NCBI RefSeq assembly: GCF_900105395.1
Contig: NZ_LT629775.1
Coordinates: 1-64,000, forward strand
Source: Streptomyces sp. TLI_053
Lineage (GTDB): Bacteria; Actinomycetota; Actinomycetes; Streptomycetales; Streptomycetaceae
Length of the DNA stretch: 64,000 nt
Direction: 5' to 3'
This document shows positions 47,869 to 57,000 of this stretch, piece after piece. Both the position numbers and the translations under genes were made by a program. Position 1 is the stretch's first letter. Every line of letters begins with the position of its first letter. The notes below the pieces were generated by a model. That model saw only the letters and a program-made list of their open reading frames with translations, did not search any database and had not been told where the DNA came from.

Positions 47869-50766
47869 TCAGTCCCGTTCGCGGACCAGGCCGAGTTCGG
47901 GGTCGATCCGCATCCGACTGTCCCCGAACCGGTGGAAGCCCTCGCCGGGCAGCAGCACGATGTCGGCGAGCAGCGGATGGTCGCGCCAGGCGGGCGGGGC
48001 GGCGTTGGACACGGGCACGTGCGGGATCCAGGCGCGTGGGGCCGGCAGGGTGCGCTGCAGGATCGCGCGTACCTGCGCGGCAGTGGGCCGGCCGGTCACG
48101 GGCAGTGGGTGCTCCCCGGCCGCGTCCAGCGTCAGGCTCCGGCTTCCCGGTCGGTGGTGGCACGGGAGAAGTCGCCTGGGCAGGACTCCGGGGCGGGTGA
48201 CGGCCTGGGCGGCGGTCAGGTGCTGGCGGTGCAGGTCGGCCAGGGAGGAGACCCTCGCGGGCGGCGGCACGAGCTGGCGGGCACTCAGGTGCTCCTGGGC
48301 ACCGACGGCCGCCATGTACCCGGCCAGCCGCTGCTCGAGGTCCCAGGTGGCGCGGTGGAAGGTGGAGGGGGCGCCGTGGACGGCCTCGAGGAGTTCTTGG
48401 ACGCGGCCGGGGATCTCGATGTCCTCCTGTCCGAGGTCCTGCAGCAGGGCCGCGGTCTCGTGCAGGAGGAAGGCCGGCTCGAGCGGGCGCCAGTGTGGCG
48501 GGATCGACGTCTTGCCGTCCGCGTTCGTCGGTACGAGGACGGTCAGGCGGGCGACGAGGCCGCGCAGCCACGCGGCCCGCCGGTCCCCCGTGCCGCGCCA
48601 GGCGAGCTCGAAGCGGCGCAGCCGCCCCGCCAGTTGCAGGAGCCGGGCCAGCGCGGCGAGGTCGGCGACCATCTCGTCCAGGTCCAGGTTCAGGCCCAGC
48701 TCCAGCACGCTGGTTGCCACCACGATCATCCGCCGCGGGCGCGGGCCGGCGGGTCCCAGTGCGGCCCGCACCCGGGCGGTGACCTCCTGGCGACGGTCGG
48801 CGGGCAGGCGGGCGTGCAGCAGCACCACGTCCCCGGCCGCGTGCGGCCAGGCGTCCTTCAGATGCAGGTAGGTCGCCTGGGCGTCGGCCGTGCTCGCCCT
48901 GACCACCGCGGCGCAGCCGCCGTGCTCGGCGAAGGGCGCCAGCAGCGAGGCGGCCGCGTCCAGGTGCGTCGGCGCGGCGGGCCCGTCCGAGGTGCGGGCC
49001 CGGCCCCAGAGCGGCACCCGGCACTCCTCGAAGCGGACGGTGCGGGTGTGCTCGCGGATGTGGCGCCGCCTGGGTTCCTCGTCCATCCGATGCGGGACCC
49101 CGGTGGCGCTGTCGGCGAACAGCCAGCCCGGGTAGGCTGGCGTGTACACGAATTGCTCGAGCGCGCGCCGCGACAGGCCGGTGCCCGCGAGGTAGGCGCG
49201 TACCAGCGCGTCGCACCGGCTGGCGGGCAGGGTGGCCGACAACAGGACCACCGGACTGCCCAGGCCCCCCAACCAGGCGAGCAGACGGCGCAGCTGCAGC
49301 TCGCTGAACGGCTCAAGGGCATGGGCCTCGTCGACGACGACGGTGCGCCCCGACAGGGCCAGCAGGCGCAGCGCGTTGTGGCGCACGGGCTGGACGGCCA
49401 TGAGTGCCTGGTCGACGGTGGCGACCGTGAACTGGGCCAGCAGTCCCTGCTCCCACCCCGCCGACCGTCTCTCCGCCGCACCGGCCGGCGCCTGCCCCTG
49501 CCGCCCGTGGCCGGCCTCGGCGCCGATACCTCCGGGGTGGTCGTCGCGGGCCCCGTCAGTGTCCGCGTCGTCCGTCACCACCCCCTCGACGGCGGCGATC
49601 CGGCGATCGGTGAACGCGGCACTGTGCCAGCCGTGGCTGTGCACCAGGCCGACCTCCGTACCCTCGAGGCGGTGCGCCCGCACCCACTTCCGGACCGTGT
49701 CGAAGGCGGCGTCCGCCAGTGCCGTCGTCGGGGTCAGCCAGCACACCCCACTGGTGCCGCAGGCCTCGTTCAGGACCCGCGTCGCCTCCAGGGCGGTGAC
49801 GCTCTTGCCCGTCCCCGTCGCGTCGGTCACCACCAGGATCCCCGCCCGCCCGGAGCCGGCAAGCAGCGGCAACCGCGCCATCACCGACGCCTGCAGCGCG
49901 TTCGGTTCCTCCAGCCCGTGCGCCACCTCGAACGGCAGCCCGGGCACCGCCACCCGCCCAAGGCCCGAGTCGGCCACCACCTCCCTCGCCGTCCCCCTGG
50001 ACCAGGCGAAATGCTCCCGCGCGCCGTAGGCGGGAGCATGCGCCCGCCCCAGCCACACCGCTCGACGGCTCGCCAGCCGGTCCGCGACCGTCCCCAGCCC
50101 GCAGATCACCACCGCCGCCTCCACCGACACCCGCCCCGGCACCTGCCCCGCCCCGGTCAGATGCCGCAGCTGCGCCACGTAGCGCCGGCGCAGCTCCTGC
50201 CACAACGACCCCCCGAGAGCCGCCCTCACCCGAGCTCCCGCGGCCGCGCCCGACAGGTCCACCTGCAGGAACCGGCCATGGTGACCACCGGCGATCTGCG
50301 CCACCCGCACCCCCGGCGCGTCGTTGCCCGACACGTCGTAGCCCAGCTCCTCCAAGAGGCCGGCCAGCAGGTGCATCGACGCCCGGTCGTGCGGGACGTG
50401 CACCAACCGGCCCGCGTCCTCCCGCAGCTCCTCCCCCAATCGCATCCACCCCGCCGGGACCGAGTGCTGCCACCACGGCGTCAGCTTCCCGATGTCGTGC
50501 AACGAGGCGAAGAACGCCGTCAACGACCGTGCCGCCGCCCCGTCCACACCCAGCCCGTCGGCGATCAACTCCCTCTGTCTCCTGGTGAGGAAGCGGTCCC
50601 ACAGCTCCAACGTGATCGCCGCGGTGTCCAGCAGATGGAAGAGCAGCCCGTAGAACACCCCGTCGGCGCTGTCCGACTTCCCCCACGGCTGCAACGACAG
50701 CCCACCGAAACGGCCCTCCGCCACCACATCGGACGCCCCCGACCCGACCGGCACCCGCTCACCCAC
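47869..50766 (-). CDS. cas3: Cas3 nuclease-helicase, type I-E
   Basis: About 965 residues from GTG 50766 (GTG 50727 is also possible; the frame extends to 51858 but similarity begins near LSLQPWGKSD). HD nuclease: FHLLDTAAIT, LHDIGKLTPWWQ, the HLLAGLL His, and GGHHGRF. Helicase: Walker A DATGTGKS, DEAHALEP (motif II), LLSATLP (motif III), and motif VI LLQLAGRLRRFE, where the usual QRxGR first Arg is Leu. A C-terminal domain completes it. It unwinds and degrades target DNA after Cascade binding. It is divergent from the CRISPR-like repeats and is separated from cse1 by 558 bases. Most CRISPR-associated transposons lack it. Confidence 0.9.
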   Translation of the reverse strand: MGERVPVGSGASDVVAEGRFGGLSLQPWGKSDSADGVFYGLLFHLLDTAAITLELWDRFLTRRQRELIADGLGVDGAAARSLTAFFASLHDIGKLTPWWQHSVPAGWMRLGEELREDAGRLVHVPHDRASMHLLAGLLEELGYDVSGNDAPGVRVAQIAGGHHGRFLQVDLSGAAAGARVRAALGGSLWQELRRRYVAQLRHLTGAGQVPGRVSVEAAVVICGLGTVADRLASRRAVWLGRAHAPAYGAREHFAWSRGTAREVVADSGLGRVAVPGLPFEVAHGLEEPNALQASVMARLPLLAGSGRAGILVVTDATGTGKSVTALEATRVLNEACGTSGVCWLTPTTALADAAFDTVRKWVRAHRLEGTEVGLVHSHGWHSAAFTDRRIAAVEGVVTDDADTDGARDDHPGGIGAEAGHGRQGQAPAGAAERRSAGWEQGLLAQFTVATVDQALMAVQPVRHNALRLLALSGRTVVVDEAHALEPFSELQLRRLLAWLGGLGSPVVLLSATLPASRCDALVRAYLAGTGLSRRALEQFVYTPAYPGWLFADSATGVPHRMDEEPRRRHIREHTRTVRFEECRVPLWGRARTSDGPAAPTHLDAAASLLAPFAEHGGCAAVVRASTADAQATYLHLKDAWPHAAGDVVLLHARLPADRRQEVTARVRAALGPAGPRPRRMIVVATSVLELGLNLDLDEMVADLAALARLLQLAGRLRRFELAWRGTGDRRAAWLRGLVARLTVLVPTNADGKTSIPPHWRPLEPAFLLHETAALLQDLGQEDIEIPGRVQELLEAVHGAPSTFHRATWDLEQRLAGYMAAVGAQEHLSARQLVPPPARVSSLADLHRQHLTAAQAVTRPGVLPRRLLPCHHRPGSRSLTLDAAGEHPLPVTGRPTAAQVRAILQRTLPAPRAWIPHVPVSNAAPPAWRDHPLLADIVLLPGEGFHRFGDSRMRIDPELGLVRERD

Positions 50767-50906
50767 ACGCCCATGACCCACCCCCGCAGCCAACCACCAC
50801 CGCACCCCCGCCCCGGAGCGACAGGCCAGGCCATCCCCAACTTCCGCGAACCGACGCAGCACACCGAACGTCCTGGCTACAATGACGACCGGGCGACCCC
50901 CCTCAG

Positions 50907-51103
50907 GTCTCGGCGTAAGCCACGCTGACACGGCGATCCCAGCCGGAACGAACCTCGTCGAACCGTCCTCGCGCATGCGAGGCTGACACGCGCTCCTACC
51001 GCCGCCTGCTCTTCTACCTCGCCTCGTCCCCGCGCGCACGCAGGGCTGACACCGGCACCGACGGGGACCCGCTCCTTGTCCCCGCGCGTGCAGGGCTGGC
51101 CCC
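50907..51103 (+). CRISPR. Short degenerate CRISPR-like array (four repeat-like units)
   Basis: Four related units begin at 50907, 50965, 51026 and 51078: GTCTCGGCG..., GTCCTCGCGCATGCGAGG, GTCCCCGCGCGCACGCAGGG and GTCCCCGCGCGTGCAGGG. Each is followed by CTGACAC or, in the last, CTGGCCC. They resemble actinomycete type I-E repeats (GTCC-CCGCGC-x-GCGGGG-TGGTCC) with an internal hairpin. Unit spacing is 58, 61 and 52 bases, giving spacers of roughly 32, 33 and 24. Repeats differ much more than in a live array, and no leader is obvious, so it may be a relic or an atypical 'private' guide array. The strand is inferred from repeat orientation. Confidence 0.55.
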
Positions 51104-51105
51104 TG
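51098..51105. repeat. IS256 target-site duplication, left copy
   Basis: GGCCCCTG immediately left of the element; the identical octamer is at 52504-52511. The left copy lies within the 3' part of the last CRISPR-like repeat. Confidence 0.8.
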
Positions 51106-52503
51106 GGGCGTGTCAGCGACCTCGTGTAAGTCACTTGTGATCATTAGATGCTGAGCCGGTCCTCGAAGAACAGCGAGAACTGGTTCAGCGCCTCCTTCCA
51201 GTGTGCGGCGACGCGGTTGACGTCGCGTGCCCGGGGAGCGATCAGCTCCCGGACGGCGAGGTAGAGCACCTTCAACGCTGCCTGTTCGGAGGGGAAATGG
51301 CCGCGGTTGCGGGTAGCCTTCCGCAGCCGGGAGTTGATCGACTCGACCATGTTCGTGGAGTAGACGACCTTCCTTATCGCGGGCGGGAAGGCCAGGTAGG
51401 GCGTGAACTCGGGCCAGGCCCGCTGCCAGGTCTGGACGATCGCCGGATAGCGGGTGCCGAGATCGGAGGCGGCGAACTCCTCCAGCGCCTGTTCGGCGGC
51501 CTGCTCGGTCGCGGCCGTGTAGATAGCCTTCAGTGCCGGCACCAGCTTGGGGTGGTCCCGCTTGGACGCCAGCCTGAGAGACGCCCGGATCAGGTGGATC
51601 ACACACGTCTGGACCGTGGCGCGGGGCAAGGTCGCGGTCACCGCGTCGGGCAGGCCCTTGAGCCCGTCGCAGGCGACGATACAGACGTCCTCGACGCCGC
51701 GGTTGCGCAGTTCCGACAGCACCGCCATCCATGTGGTCGCGCCCTCGCCCTCGGAGCCGACCCACAGCCCCAGGACATCCTTTCGGCCGTCCATGTCGAC
51801 CCCGACCGCGAGGTAGACCGGCTTCGAACTCACCGCGCCGGAGCGGATCTTCACCCACAGCGCGTCGATGTAGATGATCGGCCAGACCGGGTCCAGCGGC
51901 CTGTTCTGCCAGGCGGTGAGTTCGTCGGTGACGGCGTCGGTGACCTTGCTGATCAGGTCCGGGCTGACCTCGACACCGTAGATGGCGGCCAAGTGGGAGC
52001 GGATGTCCCGCACGCTCATGCCGCGGGCGTACAGCGACAGGATCCGCTCGTTGAACCCCGCAAGCCGCCGCGCGTTCTTCGGCACCAGCAGCGGCTCGAA
52101 CTCTCCGTTGCGGTCCCTGGGCACCGCCACCGTCACCGCTCCGACATCGGTCAGCACCGTCTTCGGCGAGGTGCCGTTACGGCTGTTGCCCGAGCCCCGG
52201 CCGGCCACATCGTGCTTCTCGTAGCCCAGGTGCTCGGTCATCTCGGCCTCCAGCGCCCGTTCCAGCACGGCCCGGGTGATCTGGGTCAGCAGCCCACCCT
52301 CGCCCAGCAGGGCCGCCCCGGAGGCATCGGCGCGGTCCATCAACCGCTCGACGACCTCGTCCACCAAGTCGTCCCCGACCTGCTCGACGGCCGGGTTCTC
52401 GCTGTCAGTAGTCATGTCCGTCCGTTCCGGCCGGCCAAGACCCGAGGCCGAGCCTCGGCCAGCCTGTCACATCACGGACTTACACGATCTTTCGGACACG
52501 CTC
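51106..52503. mobile_element. IS256-family insertion sequence, complete
   Basis: 1398 bases, bounded by imperfect inverted repeats: GGGCGTGTC...TCGTGTAAGTC at the left and the complement GAGCGTGTC...TCGTGTAAGTC at the right, with a variable 7-base middle. It is flanked by an 8-bp target duplication, GGCCCCTG, and holds one transposase gene. Intact ends and a matching duplication indicate a recent insertion. Confidence 0.88.
51144..52415 (-). CDS. IS256-family transposase
   Basis: 423 residues. Typical N-terminus (LTQITRAVLERALEAEMTEH, LGYEKHD, NSRNGTSPKTVLT), DDE core with YIDALWVKIR, VGSEGEGATTWMAVLSELRN, VCIVACDGLKGLPDAV, the C/D(2)H-type TCVIHLIRASLR, and STNMVESINSRLRKATRNRG. Full length and uninterrupted. 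Confidence 0.95.
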   Translation of the reverse strand: MTTDSENPAVEQVGDDLVDEVVERLMDRADASGAALLGEGGLLTQITRAVLERALEAEMTEHLGYEKHDVAGRGSGNSRNGTSPKTVLTDVGAVTVAVPRDRNGEFEPLLVPKNARRLAGFNERILSLYARGMSVRDIRSHLAAIYGVEVSPDLISKVTDAVTDELTAWQNRPLDPVWPIIYIDALWVKIRSGAVSSKPVYLAVGVDMDGRKDVLGLWVGSEGEGATTWMAVLSELRNRGVEDVCIVACDGLKGLPDAVTATLPRATVQTCVIHLIRASLRLASKRDHPKLVPALKAIYTAATEQAAEQALEEFAASDLGTRYPAIVQTWQRAWPEFTPYLAFPPAIRKVVYSTNMVESINSRLRKATRNRGHFPSEQAALKVLYLAVRELIAPRARDVNRVAAHWKEALNQFSLFFEDRLSI

Positions 52504-52511
52504 GGCCCCTG
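52504..52511. repeat. IS256 target-site duplication, right copy
   Basis: GGCCCCTG directly follows the right inverted repeat and matches 51098-51105. Removing the element joins the last CRISPR-like repeat directly to the terpene synthase 3' flank. Confidence 0.8.
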
Positions 52512-52522
52512 CCTTGCAAACC

Positions 52523-53557
52523 TCAGTAGGTAGCGGGTGGGGGCTGTTGGAGGTCGTCGGGGTATCGGAAGGCACCGGTCGGGGCGGCGACGTCGTCGGT
52601 CTGGTAGCGCATGACCAGGTAGTGCCAGTCGTGATTGCCGCGGACCATCATGGCGATGTTGTCGACGAGCGCCATCGCGGCGGTCCGGTCTCCTGGGTCG
52701 ACGGCCATGGTGGCCAGGTCCCTCTCCAGGTCGAGGCGCGCAGCGTGGAACTGCTCCACCCGGTGCGCCAGAATCCGCACGACTTCGTCCACGGCTTCCT
52801 GCGGGCTGCATCCCAGGTCCCGGCGCAGGATCGCGAGGCTGTTGAAGGCGCGTTCCTGATACGCCTCGCGGGGGGTGGAGAACACGTCGTTGAGCATGCC
52901 CATGTGCAGGGACGCGGCGCGCCGTAGTCGCAGCATGGAGGGCATGCGGCGGACAGGGTCGGGGAGGTAGGTGCCGAGCGCGGGCTCCATGTAGTCGTAG
53001 CACCAGTCCATGCCGAAGCTGATCTCGCGCCAGTCCTCCCACTGGGCGATGCCGAGGAGCTCGCGAGTGCCGGGGGTGTACTCGTAACGGGATTGGTCGT
53101 TGTAGGAGCGCAGCAGTTCGCAGTAGTGGCGGGAGAACACGTCCAGCCAGGGCGCAGGATGGGCATTCTGGGTGTGCCGCCAGGTGCGGGCCATCGACTG
53201 GGACAGACGGCTGGTGCCGGGCCGGCCGCGGTTTTCCAGGATCGCGACAAGTTCCTCCACCGCGTGTCCGACCGCCCGTGGGTCGCCCTTGACGGCGCCC
53301 TCTTCGAGTTGGTCGTCGAAGCGGAAGAAGAACAGCATCCACTTCATGCCCTCCAGCAGTACCTCTCGGTCGGCGGTGGGCCAGGTGAACGAGCACGCGA
53401 GATCGATACTTGAACGCCGTGCCCGCTCGCGCGCCCGCTCGTTCGGCGCCAGTTCCTCCTCCTCGATCCATTTCCACATCTCGCCCGCAACCCGGCCCGT
53501 GAATGGGTTGATCGCCAGATCGAACGGACAGGGGAAACTGTTCGGAATCGTGTACAC
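52523..53557 (-). CDS. Class I terpene synthase (sesqui-/diterpene cyclase family)
   Basis: 344 residues from GTG 53557, with GGAGG 8 bases upstream. The Mg-binding aspartate motif is DDQLE (81-85). The NSE triad is NDVFSTPRE with Asn223, Ser227, Glu231. A late NHDWHYLVMRY supplies the C-terminal W/RY element. Opening YTIPNSFPCPFDLAINP is common to bacterial terpene cyclases. It would cyclise a linear prenyl diphosphate; the product cannot be predicted. No prenyltransferase or P450 is adjacent in the window. Confidence 0.92.
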   Translation of the reverse strand: MYTIPNSFPCPFDLAINPFTGRVAGEMWKWIEEEELAPNERARERARRSSIDLACSFTWPTADREVLLEGMKWMLFFFRFDDQLEEGAVKGDPRAVGHAVEELVAILENRGRPGTSRLSQSMARTWRHTQNAHPAPWLDVFSRHYCELLRSYNDQSRYEYTPGTRELLGIAQWEDWREISFGMDWCYDYMEPALGTYLPDPVRRMPSMLRLRRAASLHMGMLNDVFSTPREAYQERAFNSLAILRRDLGCSPQEAVDEVVRILAHRVEQFHAARLDLERDLATMAVDPGDRTAAMALVDNIAMMVRGNHDWHYLVMRYQTDDVAAPTGAFRYPDDLQQPPPATY

Positions 53558-53687
53558 GCTCCACCCTCCGGCGTTGGACGCATTGCCTCGATCGGTTCCA
53601 GTTTGCCCCGGTGACAGTTGCAAGGCACCGCACACGGGGTGGGCGCACAGCAGCACAGCCACCGCGCCAGGAACTGTTCAAGGTTCG

Positions 53688-53726
53688 GATCATGTGGCTG
53701 GAGTCTGGGACTTCAGCCACATGATC
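53688..53726 (-). terminator. Near-perfect 18-bp hairpin
   Basis: GATCATGTGGCTG (53688-53700) pairs perfectly with 53714-53726. Inside, a G-T wobble and AGTC/GACT extend the stem to leave a 3-base TGG loop. It lies 300 bases beyond the stop of the beta-helix gene and upstream of the terpene synthase, so it probably separates the two transcripts. Confidence 0.65.
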
Positions 53727-54026
53727 GATCCGCGTAGGTGCAGGCCGGCCGCGTAGCGCTCCGGGCCCGCGGCGACGGACACGCTCGTCGGGGACTGGCT
53801 TCGAGAGCATCAGGTCGCCGCATCGGTCGAGAGCGTCCCGGGGGTCGACGCCGTACTCGGCGCCGGGTCCAGGCCGGCGTCGGCGGTAGTGCGGACGGCT
53901 TCGCCTCCCCGGAGGCGCTTGCGGTCTTCGCCGGTGTTGCCCCCGCTCCCCGGGAGGCGGGCAGGATCAGCGGCACCCTGTCTCGGCCGACCGTCGACCG
54001 CCGAGGGACCCCGACGTGAAGCTGCG
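53727..54026. other. Gene-free interval after the beta-helix gene
   Basis: About 300 bases of high-GC sequence without a supported gene, between the strong hairpin and the beta-helix protein stop. Confidence 0.5.
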
Positions 54027-57000
54027 TCACTGGATGCGGTAGCCGTCGATGAGCATCCAGGTGCCGCCTGTCTTCGTGAGGGTCAGCGTGTGCCGGCCAG
54101 GTCTCAGGCTGGTTGCTGTGTAGACGGGTTGCTGAGCGTGGCGGGCGGCGCTGTAGGTATTGACCGAGGGTTGGACGACGCCGTCGAGGTTGACGGCGAT
54201 GGTGCCCTGGTCACGGTTGGTCTCGGACAGGACAGTGATGGCGGTGCCTGTGAAGGTGACGGTGGCGGTGTCGCCGTTGGCGGTGGTGGCGTGAACGTCG
54301 TCGGCGAGGTCGCCGAAGCCGCGGTAGGTGTAGTGGACCCAGGACTGACCGCCGTAATCGATGGCGGGGGAAGTGTCGTTGACGACGGCGTTGACCTGGA
54401 AGCCGTCGAGAACCATGCGTGTCCCGCTGCGTTTGACGACCTGAACGGTGTGAGTACCGGGGGCGAGTGTGTCAGAGGAGTAGATCCTTACCTGTACCTG
54501 GCGGCCCTCGGAGGTGCCGCGTGAGGTGTCGACGAGTCCCCTCGACTCACCGTCGATGAAGATCTCCACCAGGCCCTGGTCGCTGTTCTTGTCCCCGACG
54601 ACGGCTACAGAGGTACCGGCGAAGGTGAGGGACGCGCTGTCGCCGTCCCTGCTCGCTGAGTGGACGTTGTCGAGGTACTCGCCCTTGCCGCGGCCGCCGG
54701 TGGCATTCCAGGCACCGGTGTAGTCGATGGCAGTGTCGTCGTCGTCCATCCGGCCGGCGAGGGGACTGCGGGTCGCGTCAGGGCCAACGGCTGCAATGAT
54801 CGCCTTCGCGGCCGGTGGCCAGACACCGTCCGTCGGGCTGATAGCGGGGTCCATCGTGACGTTCGTACCGCGGTTGTAGTCGTAGTCCTTCAGATCGGAG
54901 TAGTTGCGGTACCCGACGATGTCGTGGATGGTCGGCGTCCACATTCCGGTCCACCACTGGCCGTTGAACCGGACAACGTTGTCGTGGGTGTTCCAGTAGG
55001 AGCTCCCCTCGTCGTGGTACAGCATGAAATTGGTGTGGTTGCCGGCCTCGATCACGTTGCCGGCAACCTCCGAGCGGACCGACCCGTCGCCCTGACCGCC
55101 ATTGGTGTAGATCGGGCCACCGTCGTGCAGGACCTGCATCACGTCGTGGATGTGGTTGTACAGGACCCGGTTCCCCTGCGCGTAGATGGTCCCGCGGGCG
55201 CAGTACGGAAGCCCTTGGGAGGCCTGGTCCTCACAGGGCGAGGACCAGCCCCAGCCCCAACCGACGGAGACGCCGGAGTAGGGGGTGTGGCCGATGTCGT
55301 TGTGGTCGATGGTCAGGTCACGGGTATAGCCGGCCCACACGCCCACAGCGTCGGAGTAGTCCTGGCCCACGCGGGAAATCCAATTCTGGCTGATCGTGTC
55401 CCCGGTCGTCATACGCCGGGTGTCGGTGAGGTAGTAGTCGTCGACTTCACCGACGGATATCCCTCCGCCTGACGCGTCGTCGATGAAACTACCGATCACC
55501 GACGAGTGCTGTGTTCCGTCCGCGAGATCGATGCCGGCCCCGCCGACGTGCGTGACTGTCACCCCTGTGAAGGTGATGTTGGAGCCACGATGCACCTGCA
55601 CGGCTGCCGGGATACGGACAGGGTTGTGTTCCGGCGCGCTGTCCCACAGGACCCCGGCCTGGTTGTCGACGTACCCGGTGGTGCTCGGACCGTTCCAGGT
55701 CGTGTGCGCGAAGTGCAGGCCGCGGAAGGCGACATCATGCACCGGCGCGATGGGATCGGGGAGCACGGTGAAGCCGTCGACGACCAGGAACTCCCCGCCC
55801 GTCTTGACCAGCGTCACGGTGTGCTGACCTTTGGGCAGGTCGGTGACCGAGGCGATCACCTGCTGCGACAGGCGATCGGTGTTCCACGCGTTGATGTTCT
55901 GGACCCAGGTGCCGTCGATGTAGATGTCGGCGGCGCCTTCGTCGGAGTTGGTCTCCGACATCACGTCGACACCGGTTCCGGTGAAGGTGTAGCTGACCGA
56001 GTCGCCGTTGACTTTGGTCGCGTGGACGGTGTCGTAGAGGTCTCCGAGGTTTCGGCCCGGTCCGTAGGCCTCCCAGGCACTGCCGGTATACCGAACCGCT
56101 GCGTTGGTGTCGTCGATCGGGGACAGATGGCCGGGCGTGCCGGAAGCGTCGAGAAGTCTCTCGAGTACAGGCAGTTCGACATCCGCAGTGGCCAGATCCT
56201 CGCCCGGCCTGGGCTTGTAGTAGAGCTGGCCGGCCGCCGAATCCAAGTAGAACTCACCTGGTTCGTCGAGGAGCTGGTAGGCGTTTTCGAGGTAGGTCAC
56301 GCCGCTGAGAGAGGGGAGACCACTGCCGTTGAACGGGAAGCCCCGCGAGATGACCGCAGTGCTGTTGTTGGCGAAGCAGGTCGGCTCGACATTGAGATTG
56401 GAACCACTGCTGTCTGCTTCCGTGATACTCGCGAGCGGACACCGCATGTGCTTCCACGCGTTGTTGTCGATGACCTCGACCGCCGAGGGGTTGGTCAACG
56501 ACCGGTACGACCCGTCAGCGGTGGCGAAGCCCGTCGCGGTGAGGGTAAACCCAGCCGGGTCCACCGTGCTCCTGGCTCGCTGGGCACGCTGGCCGTTGAC
56601 GAACAGTTGCCGACTCTGTGTTCCTGCCGGCACTGAAGCCCGATAGATGCCCTGGTTCGGATCGCGGAGAGTGAACCCCGATACTCTCCGGGCCCCGCTC
56701 AGGACCGGTGTCTCACCGGGGTAAGCGGCCCACACGACAGTGTGCCCATTGCGACCTGAGTCCTTCACACCCAGGTTGAGTGTGCTGTCAAGACGGTAGG
56801 TGCCGCCCCGTAGAACGATGTTGATGTCAGCGTTCATGGTCGGCGCCAAGGCTGCTACCCGCGCCTTCACCCCGTCCAAGTTGCACGGTGAACTCACCGA
56901 ACACACCCCACCCGAACCGGTGGGGGATACGTACAGGGAGGTTGCCGTCGCCGAAGCGCCGCCCGTGCCGGCGACGACAAGCCCCGTCACAACTGTGATG

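Noticed and set aside
47740..50928. Plus-strand frame of over 1000 codons opposite cas3
   Set aside because: Shadow of cas3; Gln/Arg/Pro-rich with no recognisable domain.
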